A stretch of 51,145 bases of DNA from an uncultured Alphaproteobacteria bacterium (GCA_902518705.1 CABYHW010000007.1:1-51145); one strand, 5' to 3'. Positions 1-9,727 are shown, counted from the stretch's first letter. A program made the numbers and translations. The notes: generated by a model not told the origin, from the letters alone.

Positions 1-75
1 TAATTTTGTATTTTTGGAATAAATTTCATATAAAATATTGTGTATAGCAAATCTTAAATTAACACCTTTATTCAT
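1..75 (-). CDS. 5' end of a gene leaving the window, possible RsmB/NusB-fold protein
   Basis: An ATG at 75 (minus strand) opens a frame that stays open to the window edge, giving 25 residues that begin MNKGVNLRFAIHNILYEI. The spacing of Arg, Ala, Ile-Leu and Ile resembles the first helix of the NusB-like domain found at the start of the 16S rRNA methyltransferase RsmB, but 25 residues cannot establish this. It is divergent from tdk, and the 58-bp spacer is almost pure A/T, so promoters for both genes probably lie there. The open frame could also be chance in such AT-rich DNA, although its residue composition looks coding. Confidence 0.45.
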   Translation of the reverse strand, partial: MNKGVNLRFAIHNILYEIYSKNTKL

Positions 76-133
76 TTTTTTTTTAATTTATAATACAAAT
101 TTATTATATTTATAACTTAAAAGTATTAGACAA

Positions 134-685
134 ATGCGAGGAAATTTAGAAACAATTGTTGGAGCAATGTTTGCAGGTAAAACTAGTGAACTTCTCAAAA
201 GAATACTTTGGGCTAAGCATCAAAATAAAAAAATTATAGTTATTAAGCCTAGTATAGATAATCGCTATTCAGAAAAAAAAATAATAACTCATAACGATTT
301 AAGTCATGAGTGCTATTCCATGACAAACTGGAAAGAAACTCTACAGGATTTTCAGTTTAAAAAAGAATTAGTCGATGTTCTTTTTTTAGATGAAATACAA
401 TTCATGCATACGGAAGAAACAATATTAAATGTAGAAAAAATACTTAGTAGCGGAATAGATGTTGTTTGTGCTGGATTAGATCAGGATTCCAGAGGAAAGC
501 CATGGGAAACTTCTTCAATGATGTTAGGCCTATCTGATAAAATTATAAAAATATATGGTTTTTGTAATGTCTGTGGTGTTGAAGCTACAAAAACTTACAG
601 AAAAGAAGAGGGTGGACAAAGAACACGAGTTGGAGCAGCAAATATTTATGAACCAAGATGTTTAAAGCACTGGGAACCTAGATGA
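134..685 (+). CDS. tdk: Thymidine kinase (type II)
   Basis: Phosphorylates thymidine (and deoxyuridine) with ATP in the cytoplasmic pyrimidine salvage pathway. The 183-residue protein has the P-loop GAMFAGKT at residues 10-17, the Walker B-like LFLDEIQFM, and a C-terminal zinc lasso with CNVC and a later RCLKH, all in the order and length of the bacterial type II family. The family usually has DEAQF; here it is DEIQF. The gene stands alone on its strand, divergent from the partial gene at the left edge. Its TGA stop directly abuts the stop of acs on the other strand, leaving no room for a dedicated terminator. Confidence 0.95.
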   Translation: MRGNLETIVGAMFAGKTSELLKRILWAKHQNKKIIVIKPSIDNRYSEKKIITHNDLSHECYSMTNWKETLQDFQFKKELVDVLFLDEIQFMHTEETILNVEKILSSGIDVVCAGLDQDSRGKPWETSSMMLGLSDKIIKIYGFCNVCGVEATKTYRKEEGGQRTRVGAANIYEPRCLKHWEPR

Positions 686-2608
686 TTATTTATTCAATCT
701 ATTTGTAATTAGGTTACTAACAACATTTGGATCAGCTAAAGTTGTTGTATCTCCTAAATTTTCAAAATCATTTGATGCTATTTTTCTTAAGATTCTTCTC
801 ATTATTTTACCAGACCTTGTTTTAGGTAGACCATCTGTGATTTGAATAAAATCAGGAGTAGCAATCGGTCCTATTCTTTCTCTAATAGTTAATTTCAAAT
901 CTTTTATAAGTTCCTCTGAATTTTTTTCTCCTACATTCAGAGATACATAACAATATAGTCCATTTCCTTTTATATCATGAGGATATCCAACTACAGCTGC
1001 TTCTGAGACTTTTGGGTGTGATACAAAAGCACTTTCTATTTCTGCAGTTCCTAAATTATGGCCAGAAACTATTATTACATCATCAACTCTTCCAGTAATC
1101 CAATAATAACCATCTTTATCTCTTTTACATCCATCTCCTGTAAAATACTTTCCGTCAAATTGAGAAAAATATGTTTCTATGAATCTCTGATGATCTCCAT
1201 ACACAGTTCTCATTTGTCCTGGCCAAGATCTTTTTAAACATAACATTCCTTCACATTCTCCTTTCAACTCGACTCCATTTTTATCTACAATACATGGTTC
1301 TATTCCAAAGAAAGGCTTAGAGGCAGATCCTGGTTTTAATTCTATAGCTCCAGTTTGAGGAGAAATCAAAATTCCTCCAGTTTCGGTTTGCCACCAAGTG
1401 TCTACAATTGGACATTTTGAATTACCTGGAATCTCAAAATACCATTTCCACGCTTCAGGGTTTATTGGTTCACCAACAGTTCCTAGTAATTTTAATGAAG
1501 ATCTGCTGGTTTTTTTTACATGATCATTTCCTTCTCTCATAAGTGATCTAATTGCAGTAGGAGCAGTATAAAATATATTAACTTGATGCTTATCAATAAC
1601 TTGCCAAAATCTAGAGAAATCAGGATAGTTAGGTACACCTTCAAACATAAGGGTGGTTGCTCCGTTAGATAAAGGTCCATAAATGATGTAACTGTGGCCA
1701 GTTATCCAACCAATATCTGCGGTACACCAGTATATATCTCCCTCATTGTAATTAAAAATGTATTCATGAGTCATTGATGTATAGACAATATAACCACCAG
1801 ATGTATGCATAACTCCTTTTGGCTTTCCAGTGGAACCAGATGTATAAAGTATAAAGAGAGGATCTTCTGCTTTCATTATTTCTGGTTCACAATATTTTTC
1901 TACATCATTTGAAATATCGTCTATAAATGCGTCTCTGTCTTTTTTTAACATCACTGAATTGTTTGTTCTTCTAACAACTAAACATTTTAAAATATCAGGG
2001 CATTTTTCCATCGCCTTATCTGCAATTTGTTTAAGAGGAATAATTTTTCCACCCCTAACCCCTTCATCTGCAGTAATTAAATATTTTGATTCGCAATCAA
2101 GTATTCTACCTGATATAGATTCAGATGAAAAGCCTCCAAAAATAATTGAATGGATAGCACCAATTCTTGCACATGCTAACATTGCATAAGCAAGTTCAGG
2201 TATCATTGTAAGGTAAATTGTTACTCTATCCCCTTTTTTCACTCCAATTTTTTTTAAGACATTTGCATATCTACAGACATTTAATAATAATTCACTGTAA
2301 GTAATTTTTTTTACATCATTTGGATTGTCGCCTTCCCAAATAATAGCAGTTTTATCTGGGGTTTTTTTTGCGTGTCTGTCTAAGCAATTATACGATACAT
2401 TAAGCATTCCATCTTCAAACCATTTTATACTAACATTATTTTTAGAGTATTTTACTTCTTTAACTTTTGAAAATTTCTTGAACCAATCTATTCTTTCAGC
2501 ATTTTTTCTCCAAAACTCATCATTATTTTTAATAGAATCTTCATAAGTAAAATCATATTCTTCTTTATTTATTTTACCTTCAGTAATCCAACTTTTCCTT
2601 ATTTCCAT
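686..2608 (-). CDS. acs: Acetyl-CoA synthetase (AMP-forming)
   Basis: Converts acetate, ATP and CoA to acetyl-CoA via acetyl-AMP. The 640 residues span the full ANL-family architecture: the phosphate loop [11 protein letters not shown], the WWQTETGG adenylate motif, the hinge region [18 protein letters not shown], and the C-terminal [11 protein letters not shown] carrying the catalytic lysine that is usually controlled by acetylation. The segment normally read as GHR-LGTAEIE is GHN here (Asn about residue 518). It is the last gene of a minus-strand run with the sulfotransferase, EVE protein and tsaD, 27 bp below the sulfotransferase. Identity is secure; only the GHN change is unusual. Confidence 0.97.
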   Translation of the reverse strand: MEIRKSWITEGKINKEEYDFTYEDSIKNNDEFWRKNAERIDWFKKFSKVKEVKYSKNNVSIKWFEDGMLNVSYNCLDRHAKKTPDKTAIIWEGDNPNDVKKITYSELLLNVCRYANVLKKIGVKKGDRVTIYLTMIPELAYAMLACARIGAIHSIIFGGFSSESISGRILDCESKYLITADEGVRGGKIIPLKQIADKAMEKCPDILKCLVVRRTNNSVMLKKDRDAFIDDISNDVEKYCEPEIMKAEDPLFILYTSGSTGKPKGVMHTSGGYIVYTSMTHEYIFNYNEGDIYWCTADIGWITGHSYIIYGPLSNGATTLMFEGVPNYPDFSRFWQVIDKHQVNIFYTAPTAIRSLMREGNDHVKKTSRSSLKLLGTVGEPINPEAWKWYFEIPGNSKCPIVDTWWQTETGGILISPQTGAIELKPGSASKPFFGIEPCIVDKNGVELKGECEGMLCLKRSWPGQMRTVYGDHQRFIETYFSQFDGKYFTGDGCKRDKDGYYWITGRVDDVIIVSGHNLGTAEIESAFVSHPKVSEAAVVGYPHDIKGNGLYCYVSLNVGEKNSEELIKDLKLTIRERIGPIATPDFIQITDGLPKTRSGKIMRRILRKIASNDFENLGDTTTLADPNVVSNLITNRLNK

Positions 2609-2635
2609 ATGAACCTTAAGTTAATTGTAAAATAA

Positions 2636-3541
2636 TTAAATTTCAACATCTATTTTGTAATCAAATTTTTCCATTAATTTACCAAACTTGCCTTCGATTT
2701 TTTTTATTTGTTTTTTGTCCAACTTTTTTTTCCACTGATTTTTTTTCCCAACAGAAAAAAAACTAGTATTAGCTGTTGCTTCTAAAAATCCCTTTTCTTT
2801 TTCATCTCTTTTAAATTTTTCAAACTTAGTAGAATCGATAATGTTTTTTACCTTTTCTTGCAAATTATTAAATTTAAATCCGTAATTTACGTCAAAAAAA
2901 TTGATTAATTTGTATATTTGTTTCTCTTTATCATACACTAGGTCTTCAAATTTTAATATCAAAATTGGTTTATTCCACTTTATTGAAGTCCAAGATAAAA
3001 GATGCTTATCCCAGCTGCTTAATAAAATTTTTGGTCTCTTATTGTCTTCAAATAAAGAATAATTATTTTTAGGCTCCATCCAAAATATACAAGACAAGTC
3101 ATTTAACATAAAATCAATACTTTGATTTATTGACATTCCAGTATGTTTTGCCCATGAAATACATACATCCCTTGGGTCTCTAATTATGTATATTATGCCT
3201 CTAGTGTTTAATTCATTAGTAAACGGATTTCCTCCTATTTCAAAAAGCCCACCATGAGTTTTAAGAAATATAAAATCTTGATCAAAACCAAGACTTTCTT
3301 TGCTTTGAAGTTTATTTAAATAATTGTAAATTATAGGTAAGTTATTTAATTTATTAAAATCTCTCTTTAATAAATGATAATTTTTCTTAATATTATTTGT
3401 AGTCTCAAATTGATGAATTTTATATGCATCTTCTAATTCAAATTTACCATCTTTAGAAAAGAATAATGATATTAAAATACTTCTTAGCAGAGTATTTCCA
3501 CTTTTAGGATATGAGGCTAGCCAAAAAATTTGGTTTTTCAT
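2636..3541 (-). CDS. PAPS-dependent sulfotransferase family protein
   Basis: Probable transfer of a sulfuryl group from PAPS to an unidentified acceptor. Visible hallmarks are the N-terminal 5'-phosphosulfate loop ASYPKSGNTLLR (about residues 9-20) and the 3'-phosphate binding segment IYIIRDPRDVCISWAKH in the middle; the 301-residue length fits the Sulfotransfer_1 family. There is no signal peptide or membrane segment, so it should be cytosolic. It starts one base after the EVE gene stop and precedes acs, so it is probably cotranscribed with them. Substrate cannot be told from sequence; marine bacteria use such enzymes on surface glycans and lipids, which is background knowledge rather than evidence here. 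Confidence 0.85.
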   Translation of the reverse strand: MKNQIFWLASYPKSGNTLLRSILISLFFSKDGKFELEDAYKIHQFETTNNIKKNYHLLKRDFNKLNNLPIIYNYLNKLQSKESLGFDQDFIFLKTHGGLFEIGGNPFTNELNTRGIIYIIRDPRDVCISWAKHTGMSINQSIDFMLNDLSCIFWMEPKNNYSLFEDNKRPKILLSSWDKHLLSWTSIKWNKPILILKFEDLVYDKEKQIYKLINFFDVNYGFKFNNLQEKVKNIIDSTKFEKFKRDEKEKGFLEATANTSFFSVGKKNQWKKKLDKKQIKKIEGKFGKLMEKFDYKIDVEI

Positions 3542-3542
3542 A

Positions 3543-3947
3543 TTAAATTGACATTTTTAATACAGTTTCCCATTCAATTTTTTTTAGTGGCATAACAGAT
3601 AGCCTACTTTGTTTTAAAAGAGCAATATCTTTAAGCTTCTTATTTTCTTTTATTTGATCTAGAGACACCGGGTTTTTTAGTTTTTTTGTTGCTACAACAT
3701 CAACTACAACAAAACGGCCTGTTTTATCAGTAGGATCTGGATAATATTCTTTTACTACTTTAACAATGCCAATAATACTTTTTTCAGTAACTGAGTGATA
3801 AAAAAAACATAAATCATTTTTTTTCATTTTTTTTAAATTATTTCTGGCTTGATAATTTCTTACACCATCCCACATTGATGCACCCTCTTTGACTTGATTA
3901 TTCCAAGACCATGCATCAGGTTCAGATTTCAACAACCAGTATTTCAT
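3543..3947 (-). CDS. EVE domain-containing protein
   Basis: A 134-residue single-domain protein starting MKYWLLKSEPDAWSW, followed by WDGVRNYQARNNL and a LCFFYHS segment. This is the standard signature of the EVE (PUA-like) fold, which binds modified bases in DNA or RNA. The cellular ligand in bacteria is not settled. It lies 41 bp downstream of tsaD on the same strand and 1 bp before the sulfotransferase. Proximity of EVE genes to tsaD is familiar in alphaproteobacteria and hints at a nucleic-acid housekeeping role. Confidence 0.92.
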   Translation of the reverse strand: MKYWLLKSEPDAWSWNNQVKEGASMWDGVRNYQARNNLKKMKKNDLCFFYHSVTEKSIIGIVKVVKEYYPDPTDKTGRFVVVDVVATKKLKNPVSLDQIKENKKLKDIALLKQSRLSVMPLKKIEWETVLKMSI

Positions 3948-3988
3948 TTTAATATTCCCTTATTTTAATTTTTTCATAAAAATTAATT

Positions 3989-4999
3989 TTATAATACACT
4001 TCTTATTGGTAATCTAGGCATTGGTTTAAAAAATAAATCATTTCTGTCTTTTTTATAAAATTTCATACATGCCCAAGCAATCATTGCTGCATTGTCTCCC
4101 ATCATTTCTTTTATAGGATAATAAATTTCAATATTTTTTTTGATAAAAAAATTCTCAATTTTACTTCGAATATATTTATTATTTGATACTCCTCCTACAA
4201 CAGAAATTGATCTTATATTTTTATTTTCAGAACTTAATCTTTTTAATCCTCTTTCTAATTTTTCAATAAGGATTTCAGTAATATTTTTTTGAAATGACGC
4301 TGACAAATCTTGAATAAATTTTTTATTAATTTTATTTTTTTTTGTTAAAAGGTTGATATGTGTTTTAATACCAGAAAATGAAAAATTAAAATTTTTTTCT
4401 TTAACTAAAGGTTTTGGTAAAACAAATTTATCCTCATCCCCCTTAAAAGCTTGTTGCTCAATCTCGCTACCGCCAGGATATGAAAGACCAATTAATTTTG
4501 CTGTTTTGTCAAAAGCTTCTCCAATTGCATCATCAACACTTTGTCCCAACAACTCTATTTCGCTTTCATTTTTCATCAGATAAACCTGAGTATGACCACC
4601 GGTTAAAAGTAAGACAAGATTTGGAAATTTAATATTGTTATTAAAACTTGTAGACAATATGTGTCCTTCAAGATGATTACTTGGAACGAATGGTTTGTTA
4701 CAAGAAATTGCTAGAGATTTAGTAAAAGTTGAGCCAACTAATAAACTTCCTATAAGCCCAGGTCCACAAGTAGCGGTAAAGACATCTATTTCTTTTGGTT
4801 CTATTTTTTTATTATTAAATAAATTATTTGTTATAATCTGTATTTTCTCCAAATGTGATCTTGAAGCTAACTCTGGAACAACACCACCATGTATTTTATG
4901 AATTTCCTGAGAAAAAGTAATATGTTCAAAAATAGCGTTGTTTTCCATTAGACATATTGATGTTTCGTCGCACGATGTTTCTGCAGCAAATACAAGCAT
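3989..4999 (-). CDS. tsaD: tRNA N6-threonylcarbamoyladenosine transferase TsaD
   Basis: Transfers the threonylcarbamoyl group to A37 of ANN-decoding tRNAs, with TsaB and TsaE. The 336-residue Kae1/Gcp protein shows the N-terminal AAETSCDETS nucleotide loop, HGGVVPELASRSH with metal-ligand histidines, CGPGLIGSLLVG, NHLEGH, LTGGHTQ, and the late GGVSNN and MGDNAAMIAW motifs. It heads the minus-strand run tsaD-EVE-sulfotransferase-acs and is divergent from the Mic60-like gene across 61 bp. tsaB and tsaE are not in the window. Confidence 0.97.
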   Translation of the reverse strand: MLVFAAETSCDETSICLMENNAIFEHITFSQEIHKIHGGVVPELASRSHLEKIQIITNNLFNNKKIEPKEIDVFTATCGPGLIGSLLVGSTFTKSLAISCNKPFVPSNHLEGHILSTSFNNNIKFPNLVLLLTGGHTQVYLMKNESEIELLGQSVDDAIGEAFDKTAKLIGLSYPGGSEIEQQAFKGDEDKFVLPKPLVKEKNFNFSFSGIKTHINLLTKKNKINKKFIQDLSASFQKNITEILIEKLERGLKRLSSENKNIRSISVVGGVSNNKYIRSKIENFFIKKNIEIYYPIKEMMGDNAAMIAWACMKFYKKDRNDLFFKPMPRLPIRSVL

Positions 5000-5060
5000 A
5001 TTTTTTTGGTATAGTATTTTACACTGTTAAACAACAAACTAATAATGCTAAAAAAAGGGC

Positions 5061-5945
5061 GTGAAAAAAGTTTTTGACAGTTTTTATGTTTTTTCAAAAT
5101 TTTCATTGAGCTTTGTACTTTTATTATGCGTTTTTTTCTTAATTTATCTTCTCTATACCAATTATCAAAATGAGGATGAGTTTTCCAAAAATCAGATTGA
5201 ACTAGAAAATGAACTTAGAGAAAATATTAATGAAAATTCTGAATTTATAAAAAACATATCTAAAGAGATATTAGAAACAAAAACAACTTTAACAAATATT
5301 GAAAAACTTATTAAAGAAGATTCAGAAAAAGAGTCAAAAGTTGATTTAACGTTAATCAATGAAAGTATAGAAATATTAAATAAGAATTTCAATTCTCTAA
5401 GTTATGAGATTTCTTCTCTAAAAAATAAAAAAATTGAAGATCAATCTAAAAATAATCCTGAACTAGTAAATCAATCTATCAATGAACTAGTTGAGTTAAT
5501 AATAATAAAATATGAAAATAACATGAATTTTGATAGAGAACTCAAATATCTTGAAACAATTTTAGAAAAAAACAAAAATCCTATATTGGAAAAATTATCA
5601 ATTATTAAAAGAGATAAATACAAAGGTCATTTATTTTTAGAAGATCAATTTAATGAGGAAGTTAATTTATATTTGAAGAATAAAGTGAATGAAAGCAATA
5701 ATCTATTTAACAAAATTTTTTTACCCTACATAAATCTTTCTCCATCTTCAGAAAATATTATCATTGATGAAAAAGTTTTAATATTAGAGCAAACTAAATT
5801 TTTTATCAAAAATAGAAACATTGCTAAAGCTTATGAAAGTATAAGTAAGATAGAAAATTATAAAGTTTTTTTTAAAGTATCTTTAAATGAAATGAAAAAT
5901 TATAATAGATTTATAACAGAAATATCAAAATTAAATAATGTATAG
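5061..5945 (+). CDS. Mic60/mitofilin-like inner-membrane protein
   Basis: A 294-residue protein with a GTG start, a short cytoplasmic N-terminus, one strong transmembrane helix (about residues 12-33), then a long charged coiled-coil region (about 40-125) and a helical C-terminal part. No enzyme motif is present. Sequence identity alone would not name it. The call rests on architecture plus position: alphaproteobacteria carry Mic60-like genes between the haem genes hemC-hemD and hemY, next to tsaD, and this one overlaps the hemY-like gene by 8 bp. Mic60 homologues shape intracytoplasmic membranes and contact outer-membrane proteins. It is shorter than many homologues. A generic coiled-coil anchor protein remains possible. 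Confidence 0.6.
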   Translation: MKKVFDSFYVFSKFSLSFVLLLCVFFLIYLLYTNYQNEDEFSKNQIELENELRENINENSEFIKNISKEILETKTTLTNIEKLIKEDSEKESKVDLTLINESIEILNKNFNSLSYEISSLKNKKIEDQSKNNPELVNQSINELVELIIIKYENNMNFDRELKYLETILEKNKNPILEKLSIIKRDKYKGHLFLEDQFNEEVNLYLKNKVNESNNLFNKIFLPYINLSPSSENIIIDEKVLILEQTKFFIKNRNIAKAYESISKIENYKVFFKVSLNEMKNYNRFITEISKLNNV

Positions 5946-7239
5946 ATTTTCAATTTTTATACTGCAGTTTTTGTTATTAATTATAGCACTTACTTTTATT
6001 TTTACCAATCCATTTATTGTATCTTTAGATATAGGAAATTTAAAATATTCTTTTTCCTCAAATTTATTTACTGTTGTTTTTATATCTTTTATTTTTCTAT
6101 TGTATTTGGTGCTTTATTTATATTTCAGATCAAGACATTCAATTAGTAAATATTTCCTAAAAAATAAATATAATAAAATTGAAAAAGGTTACTTGTACTT
6201 TGTCGATGCAATGATAGCTGTCGCAAACAAAGATAACAAGACAGCTTTAAAATCACATAAAAAAATGACTAGTTATCTTAAGGATGATCCATCATTATCT
6301 CTGTTACTAAAGTCTGAAGTGTTAAAGATAGAAAAAAAATTTCCAGAATTAAACAATGTTTATGAAGATATGATTAAATCAAAAAAGACTGAAACTCTTG
6401 GTTATAGAGGTTTAATGGAGCAAAATTTAAGAAATCAAGATTATCATCATGCTTTCTTATATGGAGAAAAATTATTTTCAATAAATCCAAATATTGAGAA
6501 ACTATATGATACATTAATATTTATTGCTGCAAAAACAAAAAACTGGAATCAAATAATTTTAATATCAAATAAAGCGTTTTCAAATAAAATAATAAGTAAA
6601 AATGATTTAAATGAAAATAAATCCATAGCTTTTTATGAAATAGCTAAAATAAAATTTGATAGTGATATTAAAGATGCTCTTAAAAATGTTTTAAAAGCTT
6701 TAGAATTGAAAAAAAACTTTGCTCCATATGTAAAACTCCATTTAGAAATTATTATTAATTTAAAAGATAAAAAAAATCTTAAAAAACTAATTAAAAAATA
6801 TTGGAGTTTAAATCCAAGCTCTCTACTTAGTTCTATTATAATAAAAATACTCAATGATAATGATTTAACTGATATAAAATTCATAAATGAAATAATTAAC
6901 AATAATGCTAGTGAAGAAGAGTCCAAAAAACTTTTAATTTATTTTGCTATTAAAAATTTAAAATGGGATATTGCTAGAGAAAACATCACTGGAATGATTG
7001 GCTCTAGTCCTTCTAAGGATATCTGTTATTTTATGTCTGAAATAGAACTTGGAGAAAATAATGATAAACAAAAAAGTGATGCTTGGATAATGAGAGCAGA
7101 AAATGCTAAATTGGAAAATAGTTGGATATGTAGAATAACAAATCAATCACAAGAGGAATGGAGTTCTTTATCTAACTCTGGTAATTACAATTCTCTTGTT
7201 TGGACATCTCCAATGATGTTAAGACAAAATAGTAATTAG
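5938..7239 (+). CDS. hemY: HemY-like membrane protein with TPR-type helical repeats
   Basis: A 433-residue protein with two N-terminal membrane helices (about residues 5-26 and 38-62) linked by a short loop, then a cytosolic helical solenoid of TPR-like pairs. This matches the HemY_N plus TPR family (not the protoporphyrinogen oxidase also called HemY), whose biochemical role is unproven. Its start lies inside the end of the Mic60-like gene, suggesting translational coupling. The C-terminal segment SWICRITNQSQEEWSS retains the Trp and Cys spacing of the family but lacks the later CxxC pairs that alphaproteobacterial members usually carry there. The symbol is given on family grounds only. Confidence 0.7.
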   Translation: MYRFSIFILQFLLLIIALTFIFTNPFIVSLDIGNLKYSFSSNLFTVVFISFIFLLYLVLYLYFRSRHSISKYFLKNKYNKIEKGYLYFVDAMIAVANKDNKTALKSHKKMTSYLKDDPSLSLLLKSEVLKIEKKFPELNNVYEDMIKSKKTETLGYRGLMEQNLRNQDYHHAFLYGEKLFSINPNIEKLYDTLIFIAAKTKNWNQIILISNKAFSNKIISKNDLNENKSIAFYEIAKIKFDSDIKDALKNVLKALELKKNFAPYVKLHLEIIINLKDKKNLKKLIKKYWSLNPSSLLSSIIIKILNDNDLTDIKFINEIINNNASEEESKKLLIYFAIKNLKWDIARENITGMIGSSPSKDICYFMSEIELGENNDKQKSDAWIMRAENAKLENSWICRITNQSQEEWSSLSNSGNYNSLVWTSPMMLRQNSN

Positions 7240-7240
7240 T

Positions 7241-7942
7241 ATGAAATTAAATTTTTTTATAGGATATGATTCTAAAGAAGATATAGCATACAGAGTTTGT
7301 AAATACTCATTATTAAAGAGGACAAATGCTGATGTTAATGTCATCTCTTTAAAACTTGATGAACTTATTGCTAAAAAATTATATACCAGAAATCTTGATC
7401 CTTTAGCATCTACACAATTTACATACTCTAGATTTTTAGTACCAAAATTAATGAATTATGAAGGTTGGGCCGTTTTTTGTGATTGTGATTTTATTTTTTT
7501 AGACGATGTATCAATTTTATTTAAAAATCTTGATAAAACTAAAGCTGTTTATTGTGTTAAACATGATTATACACCAAAAGAAAAACATAAAATGGATGGA
7601 CAAAAACAATCTGTTTATCCAAGAAAAAATTGGTCAAGTTTTTTAGTTTTTAATTGTTCTCATAAAAGTACTAGAAATCTAACAATTGAAAAAGTCAATA
7701 GTGAATCAGGTGCTTATTTACATCAATTTAGGTGGTGTAAAGATAATGAAATTGGTTCACTTGATGAACGATGGAATTGGCTTGAAGGGTGGACATCGCA
7801 GCACAACAATTCTAAACCTTTTGCTGTTCATTATACAAGAGGAGGACCCTGGTTTCCAGAATGGCAAGATGTAGAATTTGCTGATGATTGGATTAGTGAG
7901 AGAGATGAATATCTTTCAAAAAAATTTATTTCAGGAACTTAA
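7241..7942 (+). CDS. Glycosyltransferase-like protein (GT-A fold, GT8-like)
   Basis: A 233-residue cytosolic protein. It starts MKLNFFIGYDSKED, a typical beginning for proteins that bind a nucleotide-sugar. It then has WAVFCDCDFIFLDDV with a DxD-type metal motif (around residue 83), and near the end HYTRGGPWF, which resembles the C-terminal His-Gly-Pro-Trp motif of GT8 enzymes. Donor and acceptor are unknown. It begins 1 bp after the hemY-like stop, so it may be cotranscribed. Its 3' end overlaps the convergent TPR-glycosyltransferase gene by 12 bp. Confidence 0.65.
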   Translation: MKLNFFIGYDSKEDIAYRVCKYSLLKRTNADVNVISLKLDELIAKKLYTRNLDPLASTQFTYSRFLVPKLMNYEGWAVFCDCDFIFLDDVSILFKNLDKTKAVYCVKHDYTPKEKHKMDGQKQSVYPRKNWSSFLVFNCSHKSTRNLTIEKVNSESGAYLHQFRWCKDNEIGSLDERWNWLEGWTSQHNNSKPFAVHYTRGGPWFPEWQDVEFADDWISERDEYLSKKFISGT

Positions 7943-9715
7943 AAACTTATCAAGTAAGTTATTTTCATTGATAATTCTCTCTTTCTCAATAAATGTTATA
8001 GATTTATACCAGGGTGTTTTATTATCAGGTTGATTCCAGTAGTGGAATATTGCATGATTATTAGGCCTTATCAATAGAGTATTAACTCCAAGTGACCCTG
8101 CTAAATGTGCCGTGCTATTACTTACTGTTATAAAAAGATCAAGGTTTTTTAAGACTGATGCTAGACTATCAAAATCATTGAATAAGTCTAAATTTTCTAA
8201 ACTAATTATATTTTTGTTAAATTTCTTATTATAATTACTTATCTCTTTTTTAATATCACCGTATTGTAAATTAATAAAATTACAATTTTTTGTTTCAAAA
8301 ATATTATTTAAATCTTCTAATTGCAGTGATTTTTCGGTCGCGTATCTATTTTTAAAACTTTTCCAGGATATGCCAATGTTTAAATCACCTTCTAACTCTC
8401 CTAATATAGATCTGTATTTTTTGATTAAACTGTTTTCAGCCTGTAAATAACATCCAGTCCCAAAATCTTTTTTATTTTGTCTAAAAAACTTTCCTAAACT
8501 TCCTGCATATATGACGTAATCATAATTTCTTAGTAATCTTTCATTTTGAGATATTTCTTTAAAATTTATAAATTTTTTTTTGTAATTTGGAAATGAATTT
8601 GAGAAAATTTTTTTTAATCTTGGATCACATTCAATTGTGACATATTTACATTTATTTAACAAATCGGGATACATTGAACCGTATAGTATTTCATCACCTA
8701 CACCTTGCTCTCTTAATATTAATAATTTTAATTCATTATTTAAATAATTTTTATTAATAAGTTTTTTTCTGATTTTATTGATTGTGGAGTTATTTTCGAC
8801 AAAATCTGACAAATTAAGCCTTCCATCAAAATAATACCATCCATCTTTATAATTTTGTCTAAACAAATAAATTAATGATAATATTTTTTGAATATTTCCA
8901 TCATATTTATTTATTTCTAATGCTTTTTTACAATATTTTTCTGCTAATACTAATTCATTAATATCAAAATATGCTTTAGCTAAATTATTAATAATGATTG
9001 GATTTTGATGATTAAGTTCTAAGGCTTTCTGATAAAGTTTTATAGATTTTTTATATCTACCTTCTTCGCGATAAAAACCAGCTAGATTATTAATTATTTC
9101 GTATGAATTATTATTTAAATTATAAGCATTTAGAAGATACTTTTCAGCATTTTTTGAATCTCTTTTTTCATGATACATTCTACCTAAAGAATTTAAAATA
9201 AATGAACAATTTTTATCTTGTATCAAACCTTTTTTAAAGATTCTTTCAGCTTTATCAAATTGTCTCATAGACAAATAATTAAGACCAAGAATATTTAAAA
9301 AATTCAAATCTTTACTTATTGCTATATAACTTTCACAAATCTTTATAGATTCTTTATATTTTTTTAATTTATATAATATGAGTGCCTTATCTTTGATGAT
9401 ACCTTCATTTTTGATATTTTGATCAAGTAATTTCTCTATAATATCTAAAGCTTCAACATTATTTTCCTCTTTAATGTACAAGAGATAAAGATTTATCATA
9501 GCTTTAAAATTGTTATTTTTTTTAATTAAAAATAAATAATTGTTTTTTGATTCCTCATTGAGATTTAAAGTTTGTTCAATTACTGCTAAATTAAATCTTA
9601 ATTGGTCATCTAATTGATTTTTTTTAAAAATTTTCTTTAATTTTTTATATGCAAGCACTTTTTTACCTTCTGAAAATTCTTTTAGTGCCAAATTAATTTC
9701 TTTAGAATTGTTCAT
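7931..9715 (-). CDS. TPR-repeat protein with C-terminal GT-B glycosyltransferase-like domain
   Basis: Residues about 1-290 form consecutive TPR repeats (recurring patterns such as NLAGFYREEGRYKKSIKLY). Residues about 320-590 resemble the nucleotide-sugar domain of O-GlcNAc-transferase-like or family-9 transferases: ILREQGVGDEILYGS, NIGISWKS and VSNSTAHLAGSLGVN, the last matching the donor-binding helix. The likely reaction is glycosylation of a protein or envelope acceptor; the substrate is unknown. I chose the ATG at 9715 over an upstream TTG at 9721 (594 residues). It is convergent with the preceding glycosyltransferase, and the BI-1 terminator lies directly upstream of the start. Confidence 0.75.
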   Translation of the reverse strand: MNNSKEINLALKEFSEGKKVLAYKKLKKIFKKNQLDDQLRFNLAVIEQTLNLNEESKNNYLFLIKKNNNFKAMINLYLLYIKEENNVEALDIIEKLLDQNIKNEGIIKDKALILYKLKKYKESIKICESYIAISKDLNFLNILGLNYLSMRQFDKAERIFKKGLIQDKNCSFILNSLGRMYHEKRDSKNAEKYLLNAYNLNNNSYEIINNLAGFYREEGRYKKSIKLYQKALELNHQNPIIINNLAKAYFDINELVLAEKYCKKALEINKYDGNIQKILSLIYLFRQNYKDGWYYFDGRLNLSDFVENNSTINKIRKKLINKNYLNNELKLLILREQGVGDEILYGSMYPDLLNKCKYVTIECDPRLKKIFSNSFPNYKKKFINFKEISQNERLLRNYDYVIYAGSLGKFFRQNKKDFGTGCYLQAENSLIKKYRSILGELEGDLNIGISWKSFKNRYATEKSLQLEDLNNIFETKNCNFINLQYGDIKKEISNYNKKFNKNIISLENLDLFNDFDSLASVLKNLDLFITVSNSTAHLAGSLGVNTLLIRPNNHAIFHYWNQPDNKTPWYKSITFIEKERIINENNLLDKFLSS

Positions 9716-9727
9716 AAGCAAAATAAA

